64,000 nt of DNA from Muscardinus avellanarius (taxonomy: Eukaryota > Chordata > Mammalia > Rodentia > Gliridae), in NCBI GenBank assembly GCA_963383645.1, contig OY726564.1:107143540-107207539 (forward strand), in the 5' to 3' direction. Below, piece by piece: positions 1-11,603 of this stretch. The notes beneath the pieces are model-generated. The model was not told the origin of the DNA, made no database searches, and worked only from the letters and a program-made list of their open reading frames with translations. How positions within the stretch are numbered: the stretch's first letter is position 1; every line of letters begins with the position of its first letter. The position numbers and the translations under genes were made by a program.

Positions 1-51
1 GCACTCAGTAATTATTTGTTCAATATATGTTAAGCCTCAAAAACTACAAAA

Positions 52-537
52 AGCCAGACATGATGGTGCATGCTTGTAATCCCAGTACTTGGGAGTCTGA
101 GACATTAGGATAGCAGGTTCATGGACAGCCTCCGCTGCTTAGTAAGGCCCTCGGCAACTGAGCGAGACCCTGTTTCAAAATAAAGAATAAAAAACAGAGC
201 TGGGGGAGCTGGGTGGGATGGCACACACTTGTAATCTCAGTACTTGAGAGGCCGAGACAGGAGGATCCAGGTTTGTGGTCAGCCTCAGCTATTTAGCAAA
301 GCCATCTGTAACTTAGTGAGATCCTATTTCAAAATAAAGAATAAGCCAGGCGTGGTGGCGCACACTTGTAATCCCAGCATTCAGGAGGCTGAGACCTGAG
401 GATCTCGGTTCGCAGACAGCCTCAGCTACTTAGGCCCGCCACAACTTAGTGAGACCCTGTTTCAAAGTAAAGGATAAAAAATAAGGCAAGGGATGTAGCT
501 TGGAGGTCAAATTCCCCTGGGTTCCATCCCCAGACCC

Positions 538-572
<35 letters not shown>

Positions 573-910
573 GGGCTGGGTGTGTAGTCAGAGATAGAAT
601 GCCCCTGGGTTTAATCCCCAGTACCCCCCCACACACACACACACAAATAAAGCTGGGGTTGAGCTCAAAGATAGAAATCCTTAAGTCCAAGCCAGGCGTA
701 GTGACGCACGCTTATAATCCCTGCACTTGGGAGGCTGAGACAGGAGGATCACACAGGTTCGAAGCCAGCCTCAGCTACTTAGTGAGGCTCTCAGCAACTT
801 AGTGAGACCCTGTTTCCAATATAATATTTTTTTTTAAAAAAAAAGATCTGGGAGTATAGCCCGGAGGTAGAAAGCCTCTGGGTTCCACCCCCAGTACCAA
901 AAAAAAAAGC
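52..910 (+). repeat. Nested B1-dID SINE cluster
   Basis: Four B1 halves start at about 54, 206, 345 and 690. Their ID halves are partly displaced to the right (571-650, 651-688). One full copy (345-570) ends in a 30-A tail. The copies at 206 and 345 sit in or near the A-rich linker of an earlier copy. Confidence 0.85.
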
Positions 911-1869
911 TACAAAGAATAGTAGTACTGCACTTATATTCTATTGATCTTTGACAAAGGAGCCAAATACGTAAGCTGGAGAAAAGAGCCTTTTCAATAA
1001 ATGGTAATGGAAAAACTGACCCTCCACTTGTAGAAAAATGGAATTAATCACTTGAGATGGATTAAAGACCTGGAGGTTAGACTAGAGTCTATGAAGCCGT
1101 TAAAGGAGGACATAGGCTCAACACTCCAACATATAGGCACAGATAGGAACTCCCTCAACAAGACCCCCGAAACTTAAGAAATTAAAACAAGAATTAATAA
1201 GTGGATGGCATCAAACTAAAAAGTTTTTTCTAATCAAAGGAAATCATCAAGAGTCTAAAGAGAAAGCCTACAGAAGGGAAGAAGATTTTTACCAGCCTTC
1301 CCTCTGACAGAGGTCTACTATCCAGAATATACAAAGAACTTAAAAAACAAAAAACAACCCAATAAAGAAATGGGCAACTGAAATGAACAGACATTTCACA
1401 AAAGAGGAAATACAACTGGCCAATAGATACATGAATAAATGTTCAACACCATTAGCAATCAGGGAGATGCAAATCAAAACTGCACTGAAATTCCATCTAA
1501 CACCAATGCAGTCATAAAGAAGTCAAATAACAATAAATGTTGGTGAGGCTGTTGGGTAACAGGCACTCTTCTACATTGTTGGTGGGATTGCAAACTAGTC
1601 CAGCCACTATGGAGATCGGTGTGGAGAGTCCTTAGAAAACTGGGAATGGATCCACCATACGATCCAACCATACCACGACTGGGTATCCTTCCTAAGGGGT
1701 TGAACCAGAGAACTATAGTAAGATATGCATACTCACGTTCATTGCAGCACAATTCACAGTAGCCAAACTATGGAATCGACTTAGGTGTCCAACAACAGAC
1801 GAATGGATTACAAAATTATGGGAAATACACATAAAAATTCTACTCAGTGATAAAGAAAAATAAAATTAT
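911..1869 (+). mobile_element. L1 fragment, 3' half of ORF2 region
   Basis: Plus-strand sequence matches the well-known 3' part of mammalian L1 ORF2: GACAAAGGAGCCAAATA near 953, AATGGGCAACTGAAATGAAC near 1370, GTTGGTGGGATTGCAAACTA near 1579, and the CATTGCAGCACAATTCACAG block at 1739. Frames are broken. It stops near 1869 where the YY1-motif array begins, without a 3' UTR or poly(A). Confidence 0.85.
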
Positions 1870-2639
1870 GAATTTCTGGGAAGATGGTGGCGGCCATGGT
1901 CGCCAATGCGACAATAGCTGGCAGTGGCCAAATAGCACAGGTAATCCTCTGAGAAACCTTGGACATAAGATTTTGGCTAAATATCTGATTTGGACAATAT
2001 ATAGAGACATTTATAGCCATGACTTCCTAACAAAAATATAAGAAGAGAGAGACCAAGATGGTGGAGACAGCGGCAGCATCGGCGGCCAGTATTTGGGAGA
2101 GGTAGATAAAACCAGTCCAACCCACCTTGAACCATTGGAGAAATCTCCCTGAAAGTAGACTGCTCCTGCCCCACATGCTCAGGAATTCTGGACAACATAC
2201 TATGTAAGAAAAATGCTCAGGAGGAGGGTCAAGATGGTGGCAGTGGCAGCGGCCAGTATTGGGGAGAGGCAGGTAAATTTATTCTAATCCACCCTGAACT
2301 TTTGAGGAAATCTCCCTGAAAGTAGACTGCTCCTGCCCCATATGCTCAGGAACTCTGGACAACATACTATGTAAGAAAAATCTTCAGGGCGCATCAAATG
2401 GAGCCCCGCATAGTCGGATCGGCCAGCACCACGTGTCCCGGGAGCCAAGGGCACTCCTGGCTGCTGCTTTCTTCTGCGCTGCACTGGGGCTGGGTTCGCT
2501 CAGAGCAGCAGAGCCCACTCTCCATGGTTAAGCTGTGGGCCTCCGCTCTTGGCAGGGAGATAAAACACATTGCTACTAAGTACTTGGGCCCCCAACTCCT
2601 GCAAAAAACATGTACTGTTTTCTTTTATTAAAAAATATT

Positions 2640-2830
2640 AGTCAGGTGTGGTGGCTCACACTTGTAATCCCAGCATTCGGGAGGCTAAGACCTGAGGATC
2701 GCGGTTCACAAACAGCCTCAGCTACTTAGTGAGGCCTTCTGCAACTCAGTGAGACCCGGTTTCAAAATAAAGAATAAAAATAGGGCAAGGGGTGTAGCTC
2801 AGTCAAATGCCCCAGGGTTCCATCCCCAGA

Positions 2831-2881
<51 letters not shown>

Positions 2882-2893
2882 ATATATATATAT
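2640..2893 (+). repeat. B1-dID SINE with (CA)n(TA)n tail
   Basis: A complete dimer between the two promoter modules. The 3' end CCCCAGAC passes into about 24 CA (2831-2879), then TA. Confidence 0.95.
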
Positions 2894-3875
2894 GTTGAAG
2901 AGGAAGGAAGATGGCGGCGGCTGCAGTTGCAGCTGCAGCAGCAACCATGACTGCAGCCGTGATGGTTAGTAGCAGCCAAATAGGATATGCATCCCCCTGA
3001 GAAACCCTGGACAACATTTTTATTTTATAGCTGAATGGGACAACACACAGAAACATTTCCAGTTAACACATCCTATCTGAAATATAGGAAAGAGAGTGGA
3101 AAATGGCAGAATTAGAGGCAAGACTGCAACATGGCGCCAGCCACTGCAAGAAAAGTGATTTTTGGAGGGATATACCAGAAGAGATCAGAAAACAGACTGC
3201 TCCTGCCACCCATGCACAGGAACACTTAACAACATACTCTAGGAGAGACCAAGAAGGCAGTGGCAGCCAGTATTCAGGAAAGGAAGACAAATCCAACCAA
3301 ATCCACCTTGAATTTTTTTTTAAATCTCTCCAAAAGTAGACTGTTCCTGCCCCACATGCTCAGGAACTCTGAACAACATATTATGTAGGAATAAGTTTTG
3401 CGGAGATGTACCAAAATGGCGGTAGCGGCGGCGGCCAGTATTCAGGAGAGGCAGACAGATCCAATCCACCTTGAATTTTTTAAAATATCTCCCCAAAAGT
3501 GGACTGCTCTTGCCGCACACGTGCAGGAATTCTGGACAACCATACTATGTAAGAAAAATGTCCGGGGCAAGTTGGAGGGAGCCCTGTCCATATTGCTGGG
3601 CCGATTCGCTATGCCAGAGGTCCTAGGAAACCTTAGCTCATGACCACTGCGCTCCTCTACGCTACGCTGGGGGTCCGGGTGTGTTTGGAGCAGGGAATCC
3701 CACTCTCCGTGGTGAGGCTGTGAGCCTCCACTTTCAGTGGGAAGATAAAATCCATTTCTGTTATGGAATTGGGCTCTCAGCTTCTGCAAATGACGCAAGC
3801 TGTTCTTTCCTACTAAAATATATATATGGAGGAAAATAGAAACCTCTGTAAATGTCACACCCACAGTGACAGTAA

Positions 3876-4110
3876 CCAGAGCCTGCCCCATGGTGAGGCT
3901 GGGTCTGGAGCCAGCAGGCCGGGCCCAGAGCCTGCTGTGCGACAAGGCCGGGTCTGGAGGCAGCGGGCTGGGACCAGAGCCTGCCGTGGGACGAGGCCGG
4001 GTGTGGAGCCAGAGAGGCCAGGACCGGAGCCTGCCACGGGGCAAGACCAGGTCTGGAGCCAGTGAGGCTGGGCCCAGAGCCTGTTGTGCAGAAGGCCTGG
4101 AACTGGGGCC
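3876..4110 (+). repeat. GC-rich 49/50-bp VNTR
   Basis: Four and a half units starting CCAGAGCCTG or close variants at 3876, 3925, 3974, 4024 and 4074, with spacings 49, 49, 50, 50. Each unit contains GGCCGGGTCTGGAGCCAG or near variants. It has many CpGs for intronic DNA. A homologous single unit ends the insert at 49166-49663, which ties this VNTR to an L1-related family. Confidence 0.85.
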
Positions 4111-4228
4111 TGCTTCACAGCAAAAGACCAGTGGGTTTCTTCAACTGTGTGGCCAGGAAGCAATAGAAGCTGCCGCTGCCTCACCTAATCTCTAAGCAGA
4201 TTTTCAGACCCAAGTGACCTCTATTTAA

Positions 4229-4432
4229 AAAAAAAAATGGCCGGGCATGGTGGCACACACTTAATCCCGGCGCTTGGGAGGTGGAAACAGGAGGATCGCG
4301 CAGGTTCAAAGCCAGGCTTACTGGCTTAAGAGACCCTGTTTCCAAATAAAAAAATATATAAAAATAGGTCTGGGAGTGTAGCTCGGAGGTAGAAGGGTTC
4401 CATCCCCAGCACCACCAAGATAAATAAATAAT
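4229..4432 (+). repeat. B1-dID SINE, ggtctgggag subtype
   Basis: A dimer with GCGCTTGGGAGG in the B1 half and GGTCTGGGAGTGTAGC in the ID half. It separates the GC-rich promoter part from L1 3' sequence. Confidence 0.95.
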
Positions 4433-5185
4433 TGGTTGTGAGTGGATCATCCTGAGAGCTACTCACCTTCTGGCTTTCAGGTTTTCAGTAAGTGGGAATA
4501 AATGTGGAGAAATAGAAGCTCTAATACATTGTTGGTGGGAATTCAAGTTGGTGCAACCACTTTGGAGGACAGCATAGAAGATCCTCAGAAGAAGGAAAAC
4601 GAACTTACCATATGATCCAGCAATGCCACCTCTGGGTGTCTACCAAAAAGAATGAAAACCACAATACCAAACTAATGCATGAACAACCATGTTCATAGCT
4701 GCACAGTTCATCATTGCCAAACTGTGGAATCAGCCAAGATGTCCTTCAACCAATGAGTGGATTTCAAAACTATGGAATATATACACAATAGAATTTTGCT
4801 CAGCCATAAGGGAGAACAAAATTATGGCATTTACAGTGAAATGTCACACAAAAAAATAAGAAATCAGATGCTTTTCTTTATGTGCAAAATATTAGGGAGA
4901 AATGGGTAAGAGGAGGAGCTCTACATGAAGAAGGGACCCTATAGAGGAGCAATGAAGGTGACATATCTGAGGGGTAAGAGGGAGGACAAGGGAAACTCTT
5001 TAAAGCACACGATATACTTAAATATATTAAAGTCAATCAGGAAGCCAAGCGTGGGTAAGTGGGAGAGGGAGGGAAGGGGTTAAAGATTGGGTAGGGGCTG
5101 ATTGGGTGATGTGTGCATGAATATCTCTAGAAGTTTTTTTTTCCACATTGAGATGTATGACTACAATATACCAATAAAAATTTAT
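4433..5185 (+). mobile_element. L1 3' end (ORF2 end and 3' UTR)
   Basis: Matches the L1 ORF2 end (CATTGTTGGTGGGAATTCAA at 4530, ACCATATGATCCAGCAATGC at 4608, TGTTCATAGCTGCACAGTTC at 4690), then a 3' UTR with AGGAGCAATGAAGGTGACAT at 4947, and ends CCAATAAAAATTTATTAAAA. The same 3' UTR occurs inverted at 49170-49500. Confidence 0.88.
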
Positions 5186-5189
5186 TAAA

Positions 5190-5605
5190 AAAAAGAAAAA
5201 GAAAATTACATTATTTGCAAGAAAATGAAGGACCTGGAAAACATTATGTTAAGTGAGATTAGCCAATCACAGAGAGTGAAGGGTCATATGTCTTCCTTAA
5301 TATGTGCAGGATAGGAAGTATCTGGGATACAAGAGAGACTCCAGATGATGAGGAGAAACCTCAGGGGAGCCAGGGAGGAAATATAAGGGTAGGGGTGTAG
5401 GAAGACTTTGGTTCATTAATAAAAATACTGTCATAGATTATGTGTACACATGTGAACATATACCAATGTCAATATGGGTACTTTGTATTGGGAGGAAGGG
5501 AAGGAGGGCACCAAGAGCGTGTGCATGGATGTCACTGTCAGCATGATTTACATTATGATGTGAGACTCTAATGCACCAATAAAAGCACAAAAATAAGAAA
5601 ATAAA
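5190..5605 (+). mobile_element. Second L1 3' end
   Basis: An independent L1 3' fragment: AAGGACCTGGAAAACATTAT at 5228, AAGTGAGATTAGCCAATCAC, then a different 3' UTR with GGAGGGCACCAAGAGCGTGT and ending CACCAATAAAAGCAC. It is related to the copy at 39300-39805. Confidence 0.85.
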
Positions 5606-5790
5606 CTCACAGTGTTAAACTGCTTTGGGGGAAAGAGTAGCAATAAAAATTAAATAGAGTATGTAGAAAAGAAATTATTTTATCATATAAATATTTGTTG
5701 ACAGATAATTTTAGATTGAGAACAGAGAGAGTTTATTTGCAAAATAAATGAAAGTAAAGAGGAATACATACAAAGTATACATTAACATGT

Positions 5791-5791
5791 A

Positions 5792-5840
<49 letters not shown>

Positions 5841-6045
5841 TACTGGGGATTGAACCAAGGAATGTACTACTTCTGCGATAGATCCCCAATCCTATTTTAT
5901 TCTTTATTTTGAAACAGGACGTCACTAAGTTGTGGAGGCCTCACTGCCTGCTGAGGTTGGTGGTGAACCTTCCACCTTCCTGTCAGCCTCCCAAGTTCCG
6001 AGGTTACAAGCATGCACCATCATGCCCATTTTACATGCCAAATTA
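5791..6045 (-). repeat. B1-dID SINE with (GT)n
   Basis: An inverted dimer. The ID end merges into (GT)22 at 5795-5838. Confidence 0.93.
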
Positions 6046-6459
6046 TAGGTGTGATAGCATTTGTTACTATAACCATTCTAGAACATAAATTAATTTAGAG
6101 CCAAATTTTGATGCCAAAAAAGAAAGTTGGCCTATAACTATCTGTATTTCATTTCTCCAAATTAGCATTTTTGAAGTGCTAATTTGTCTGGTTATTTCAA
6201 ATAGCAACCAAGAAATTAAAAAGAAGAGCAATGGATTTAAGGACAAACATGAACTTTCAGTCTTATGTCAAATTTTACCAAATACTGCCTACACCTCTCA
6301 GAAAAATACCTTCTCTTTCAGAGCCTATTTCCTAATCTGTCAAAACAAGAAAAATCTTGTGAATGTCTTGCCTATATTTCTATATGTTGGAATGAGACAG
6401 ACTGGACTTGTTCTCTTATGGCCCCTAAGTCTAAAATGACTTTATTAAAATAATGCTAT

Positions 6460-7047
6460 GTGTATGTGTGTGGTGCTGGTAATTGAATGCAGGAACATCC
6501 TATGTCTGAAGTACATCCCTACCCATTTTATTTTATTTGGAAACAGAATCTCACTAATTTGCTAAGGCTGACTTCAAACCTGCAATCTTCTTGTCTCAGC
6601 CTCCTAAGTACTGGGATAAGAAGAGTGCAGAGCCAGGACCAGCTAAAATAATGCTCTGATATTCATGATGGCTACATGTAATTAATTAAAAAATTTCTTA
6701 GTGTAGATGGTTACAATACCCATATGCAGAGATTATCCAAACAAGATCTGTAAAACACTCCTTCTTTTCTGAGCTACAATCACAATTTTATCTATATATT
6801 TATTTATGGTACTAGGGATTGAACATAGGAACATTCTACCTTTACTCTGAGCTACACACACACGCGCACACACATACATGCACACAACACACACACGCAC
6901 ACGCACACACATTTGTGCGTGTGTGTGTGTGTGCATGTGCATGTGTTTCAGAGTCTTGCTAAATTGCTGAAGCTGTGCTCTAACCTGCAATTCTCCTGTC
7001 TCAGCCCCCGAAGTACTGGGATTAAAAGTATGCACCACCACCCCTGG
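6460..7047 (-). repeat. Two inverted B1-dID SINEs
   Basis: 6460-6646 and 6805-7047. The second has a mixed CA/GT tract (6855-6945) between its ID and B1 halves. Confidence 0.88.
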
Positions 7048-7137
7048 ATCTAAGCAAAGCCCATAGCATTTCAAAGTATTCCACCTTCTCTAAGTACTTA
7101 CACAAGCCATTTTTAATTATGTTCCCAGTAATTTTAC

Positions 7138-7298
7138 TTCTAGATGCTCACCAGGTTTAGTGGTTCTTTCTCTTCCATCCCTGTCACTTGATGCCGCTCT
7201 TGGCTCTTTTTGATCCATTCTGGGCGCAGGTCCCAGAATCTTCTTTACTAATTTTTGTCCATCTCGCCAAGAAGATGTACTTATCAGACGACTGTTAC
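7138..7298 (-). CDS. CEP350: CEP350 exon 9, last coding exon in the window
   Basis: 161 bases. The acceptor is CATTTTAG|GTAACAG. It reads GNSRLISTSSWRDGQKLVKK, then ILGPAPRMDQKEPRAASSDR, DGRERTTKPGEHLE. The donor is placed at CTAGAA|GTAAAA (phase 0), which accounts for the whole conserved block. A competing GT, CCTG|GTGAGC, lies about a dozen bases upstream; it has a better donor core but would cut the conserved end. The following exon is not in the remaining 7.1 kb of the window. Confidence 0.88.
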
Positions 7299-7911
7299 CT
7301 AAAATGCATATAAAGTGCAATGAATTTAAAACATAAATTTTAGCTTTAAGTGTTATCTACTCAACCATGAAGGTTTTATAATTAATCTTATGTTTATCTT
7401 TTGCTAAGGTCAAAAGGTTTACAATATAAATGTATTTTTAAATCACTAAAAATGGTAACTATTTACATTAATTTGCCAATGTATGTCAAATAAGTGTAAA
7501 ATGCTTTCAATGTTCAGTATCAAACCATAATGATTCCTGAAACCTCAAGTACCAGGGCACTGAATCCAACAATGTCATTTAGCATAAAACAGGCCCTAGT
7601 GACAGGCCCTAGTGATAGGAAGCTAGTAAGCGTTTGTTTTGCTAACACGTAGCATTCCACATAGCATGGGACAAACGTACATTTGCTGAACAAGCACATG
7701 ACTATACCTAAGAAAAGGAAACTTCTGAGACATCAGTCAACAGTAAATACCCTTGAAGGGGACAGTGTGTATTACTGACACTTTGACATTTTATTTTGCA
7801 GGTGTATAGTGTAAATACATACTGCTTTTCTATGTGTAACAACATAAAAAGCAAGAATTATCATCATTTTAAAATGCTCTAGTTATGAATGTTAATAAAA
7901 ATAAGAGTATG
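7299..7911. other. Intron 8, single-copy stretch
   Basis: AT-rich intron sequence upstream of exon 9 in transcript sense. It contains a tandem CAGGCCCTAGTGA duplicate near 7590. No gene or recognised repeat. Confidence 0.6.
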
Positions 7912-8260
7912 AGCTGGGTGTGGTGGCGCACGCTTGTAATCCCAGCATTTGGGAGGCAGAGAACAGAGGATCGCGGTTCACAGACAGCCTCAGCTACTTA
8001 GTGAAGCCATCTGCAACTCAGTGAGACCCTGTTTTAAAATAAAGAATAAAAAATAGGGGTGGAGGTAGCTGGGCGTGGTGGCGCACGCTTGTAATCCCCG
8101 TGCTTGGGAGGCTGAGACAGGAGGATCGCATGGGTTCAAAGCCAGCCTCAGCTACTCAGTGAGGCTCTCAGCAACTTAGTGAGACCATTTCCAAATAAAG
8201 TATAAAAAAGGTCTGGAAGTATAGCCTGGAGGTAAAAGGCCCTGGGTTCCACCCCTCGTA

Positions 8261-8311
<51 letters not shown>

Positions 8312-8375
8312 TAGGGATGGGGGTGTAGCTTGGAGGTAGAATGCCTCTAGGTTCTCCCCAGAACAGGAAAAAAAA
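7912..8375 (+). repeat. Nested pair of B1-dID SINEs with (CA)n
   Basis: The outer B1 half is 7912-8058. An inner complete copy (8068-8310) with (CA)24 sits in its linker. The outer ID half resumes at 8311-8372. Confidence 0.88.
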
Positions 8376-8507
8376 TTTTTTTTTAATTTTAAAAAAGTGA
8401 TCAGGCTTCTCTTCATTTTCAGCTTGATATTTTGAATCAAAAACAAGCAAACATAAATACACTGTGTTATTTATAAATGTTGGCTTCTGAATATGCTGGG
8501 TGATTAT

Positions 8508-8733
8508 TTCTTTTTTTTTTTTTTTTTTTTTTTAGGTACTGGGGATAGAACCCAGGGGCATTCTACCTCCAAGCTACACCCCCAGCCCTATTTTTATTCT
8601 TTATCTTTGAAACAGGGTCTCACTAAGTTGCAGCGGGCCTCACTAAGTAACTGAGGCTGTCCGAAAACTGCGATCCTACGGTCTCAACCTCCCAAATGCT
8701 GAGATTATAAGCGTGTGCCACCACGCCCAGCTT
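8508..8733 (-). repeat. B1-dID SINE
   Basis: A complete inverted copy with T22 (poly(A) tail on the other strand). Confidence 0.95.
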
Positions 8734-9089
8734 TGGGTGATTATTTCTAAATTCTGGTTTTTTGAAACAGTCTCATGCAATCACTAGAAGAAAAAGAGGA
8801 CTTTTATTAGATAAAAAGTATTAATATGGCTATAGTGTATTTAAGGTCTCTTGTCTAGATCATGCCGCAGTGCATATATGGGAATCAGCCTGCCACAAAA
8901 CCAGATAAATACACTAACAGGAGTGCTACAAGCTATGGCATTCTGTATGTTTCATTTCAAACTATGACCCTGTCAAGAGTATTATATAATATCACATGAA
9001 AATGATAATTTTTTAAGTTTAAGAATTAGTTTAGTTAATGCTGAGATCATTCATGTTCTTGCATAATTTTATCTATATAAAACCAATCA
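8734..9089. other. Intron 8, single-copy stretch
   Basis: No gene, RNA or recognised repeat seen. Ordinary AT-rich intron. Confidence 0.6.
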
Positions 9090-9402
9090 TTGGAGCTGGG
9101 CGAGGCGGGCACGCTTGTAATCCCTGCGCTTGGGAGGCGGAGACAGGAGGATCGCACAGGTTCAAAGCCAGCCTCAGCTACTTAGTGAGGCTCTCAGCAA
9201 CTTAGTGAGACCCTGTTTCCAAATAAAGTATAAAATAGGTCTAGGAGTGTAGCCCAGAGGTGGAACGCCCTTGGGTTCCATCTAAAAAAAAGGAAAGAAA
9301 GAAGGGTCTCACAAAGTTGCTGAGGCTGGCTGAACCTGAGATCCTCCTGCCTCAGCCTCCCAAGTACTGGGATTAGAGGCATGAGTCACTACACCTGGCC
9401 AT
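9090..9402 (+). repeat. B1-dID SINE plus inverted B1 half
   Basis: 9090-9295 is a plus copy with a truncated ID end. 9303-9400 is an inverted older B1 half. Confidence 0.85.
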
Positions 9403-9409
9403 AACTTAC

Positions 9410-9550
9410 ATTATGTGGAGTGCTTGTAAGAATTTTCTGGTTCTCACAATAACCCTGTGAAATAAATACTACTGTTTTCCCATTTTACATATAGGAAAAT
9501 CAAGGCATTTATTCCTCATTTGCCAAAGGAATAAAGCTATTTACAGTCTG
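9410..9550 (+). repeat. MIR SINE fragment
   Basis: TCTCACAATAACCCTGTGAA followed by CCCATTTTACATATAGGAAA is the MIR core. Old mammalian SINE in intron 8. Confidence 0.8.
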
Positions 9551-9746
9551 TTTGAGGCTGAACTGTTAATCATTGTGGAACTACAGAATTCTTGTTTTCT
9601 AGTTTCTTCTGTTCTGCATCCAACTTGGACACTAATGACAAGGACGGCCATTGTTATCATGTACAACATTTCTTCACTTATCAGAATAAAGGAAAAGGCT
9701 GAATTAAGACATGAACAATCCCCTTGTATGTAAAAATCATTGAGAG

Positions 9747-9830
9747 CTGGGGAAACAGCTCAGTGGTAAAGTGCTTGTCTAGTGTGCACAAAGCCCTGGA
9801 TTCAATCCCTAGTATGGTAAAAAAAAAAAG
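9747..9830 (+). repeat. Full-length ID SINE
   Basis: A tRNA-Ala-derived ID with A box (AGCTCAGTGGTAAAGTGC) and the CTTGTCTAGTGTGCACAAAG segment that the dimer form lacks, plus an A tail. Confidence 0.92.
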
Positions 9831-9886
9831 TCAACACTATAACAGTCATTAATCTGGATAATTTCTATTTAAAAATGACAGAAAAA

Positions 9887-10226
9887 GCCCGGCGTGGTGG
9901 CGCACGCTCGTAATCCCCTCGCTTGGGAGGTGGAGACAGGAGGATCGAGACAGGAGGACCCTATTTCCAAATAAAATATAAAATAGGTCTGGGAGTGTAG
10001 CCCGGAGGTGGAAGGGTTTCCAGGAACCCCAGTACCATTAAAAAGGAAAAAAAATGACAGGAAAAGCTTTTTGCCATGTTGAGTATCATGAATGTATGAT
10101 GAACATTCTAAATTGTAGCTTACTGTGTCAATTACACCTCCTCAATATATACACACTAGTGAAGCATATAATAAACTGAATTTTTTTTAAACTTGTGCCA
10201 CCATACTCAGCTGAGTCTTGCTAATT

Positions 10227-10257
<31 letters not shown>

Positions 10258-10462
10258 TTTTTGGTGGTACTGGAGGTGGAACCCAGAGGCTTTCTACCTC
10301 CGGATTATACTCCCAGACCTATTTTATATTTTATTTGGAAACAGGGTCTCACTAAGTTGCTGAGAGCCTCACTAAGCAGCTGAGGCTGGCTTCGAACCTG
10401 CGCGATCCTCCTGTCTCCGCCTCCCAAGCGCGGGGATTACAAGCGTGCCACCACGCCTGGCA
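9887..10462. repeat. B1-dID SINEs, one plus and one inverted
   Basis: 9887-10055 is plus with a shortened B1 half. 10225-10462 is inverted and preceded by a TTTTA-rich tract. Both are of the ggtctgggag subtype. Confidence 0.9.
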
Positions 10463-10579
10463 TAAACTGAATTTTTGAATGTGCCAAACAATAAGAGCAT
10501 TTGGTAACCTATATCTATACCCACATTGATTCCATTTTAGTAATATGTAACTTTAAAGGACATGACATTGAAAACTGAC

Positions 10580-10693
10580 CTGTTTTGCATTCTGGACTTG
10601 ATAACTGTGCTACCTTTTGGACTTTTCGTACAGGCTTGATCACTTTCTTCTCTTTACTTTTTTCAGCAGGTTTCTCTTTTACAGAGATATCAT
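10580..10693 (-). CDS. CEP350: CEP350 exon 8
   Basis: 114 bases between TTTCCAG|ATGATA and AAACAG|GTCAGT. It reads DDISVKEKPAEKSKEKKVIK, then PVRKVQKVAQLSSPECKT plus one base: a Lys/Glu-rich, very basic segment. The splice sites are consensus. Flanking intron 7 is only 1.17 kb. Confidence 0.94.
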
Positions 10694-10839
10694 CTGGAAA
10701 GTACAAACATTTACAGCAATTATAATTCTAATTTCCACCCACCTACTCATCTCCTCCCAGAAAGAAAAACCAGTACAGTAGCCCCTTTTATCTGTGGTTT
10801 CATTTTCTGTGGTTTTAGTTAACAAAAGTCAGATGCTAA

Positions 10840-11250
10840 AGCGGGCTTCAAACCTGAGATCCTCCTGTCTCAGCCTCCCAAGTACTGGGATTCTAGACAG
10901 CTGGCTTTGAATACTGATTTCAATTCTTTACTCCATGCGATCCTGGGAAAGTTACTCTGAGCCTCCATTTCCTCAACTATAAAAAAAATGCAAGATTAAG
11001 CATCTAGCAGCTTGCCCAAAATCATAGTAGGTACTCAGTACGCAGTATATTGGTACTGTGCTCTCCTAGCTCTTTCTTCCAATCTTCTAGAGCTTCCCTT
11101 TATTTGCACTTCTCTAACATTATTCCTCCGTGTGTGGTGGGGGAGGGGGGCACTTGTAATAGACTTGGGCATTCTACTTCTAAGCTACACCCCCAACCTG
11201 ATTTTACTTTCTTATCTTGAAAAGAGTCTCACTATGTTGCTAAGGGCCTT
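10840..11250 (-). repeat. Two SINE fragments in intron 7
   Basis: 10840-10902 is an inverted B1 piece next to a MIR. 11130-11250 is an inverted ID half with part of the linker. Confidence 0.75.
10900..11010 (+). repeat. MIR SINE fragment
   Basis: CTGGGAAAGTTACTCTGAGC and CTCCATTTCCTCAACTATAA match the MIR body. Located in short intron 7. Confidence 0.8.
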
Positions 11251-11603
11251 ACATTATTCCCTTTGTGTAATGTTTTTCTTTCTGCATCTAATTTGGTGAT
11301 TGCCAAATTCGAGACCACTTCAAAGATCTCAAGTCTAGCAGAAGAAAACTTCAACTGGACTATGTTTCCTTCACATCAAGCAGTCCTGACTCCAACAGTC
11401 CTAAGGTCTCTCACTCAGCCATGAAAGCTAATTTTAGCCTTGGTTTTTCTCTCAGCCATGAAAGATAATTTTAACCCTGGAGCAAAGCCTAAAGGCTAAG
11501 AGAACCTTATAACTCAAAACACTACTATGTTAGTATACAATACAATTAGAAAAGGGAAAATCTCTACTTTGGTGAAAATTTCATGTTTAAATATTACAAA
11601 TTA

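Larger units (their letters stand above)
1870..4225 (+). mobile_element. Tandem promoter-like composite, probably L1 5' UTR
   Basis: Two related modules lie head to tail, separated by a SINE at 2640-2893. Module A is 1870-2639 and module B is 2894-3820. Each has a leader with AAGATGGTGGCGG or AAGATGGCGGCGG, then ~165-bp monomers (2055-2220, 2224-2390; 3100-3237 diverged, 3238-3398, 3400-3565), then a GC-rich tail ending in a GATAAAA-containing stretch and a T-rich end. The monomers share AGACTGCTCCTGCC and ACAACATACTATGTAAG. Module B continues into the GC-rich VNTR. YY1-type motifs and monomers are typical of L1 5' UTRs, and L1 3' sequence follows after 4432. An LTR origin is the alternative. 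Confidence 0.6.

Noticed and set aside
2831..2879. Valine/cysteine-rich peptides from CA repeats (here and at 8262, 36222, 59038)
   Set aside because: Pure microsatellite translation.
3442..4044. 200-codon minus-strand frame
   Set aside because: Antisense to the promoter array and VNTR. Openness follows from GC content and repeated units.
1..7137. Next CEP350 exon
   Set aside because: No frame in this span continues the CEP350 sequence; it is filled with L1, promoter-array and SINE DNA.
9747..9830. tRNA gene
   Set aside because: The A and B box-like sequence belongs to an ID SINE with an A-rich tail; no cloverleaf with mature acceptor stem is kept.
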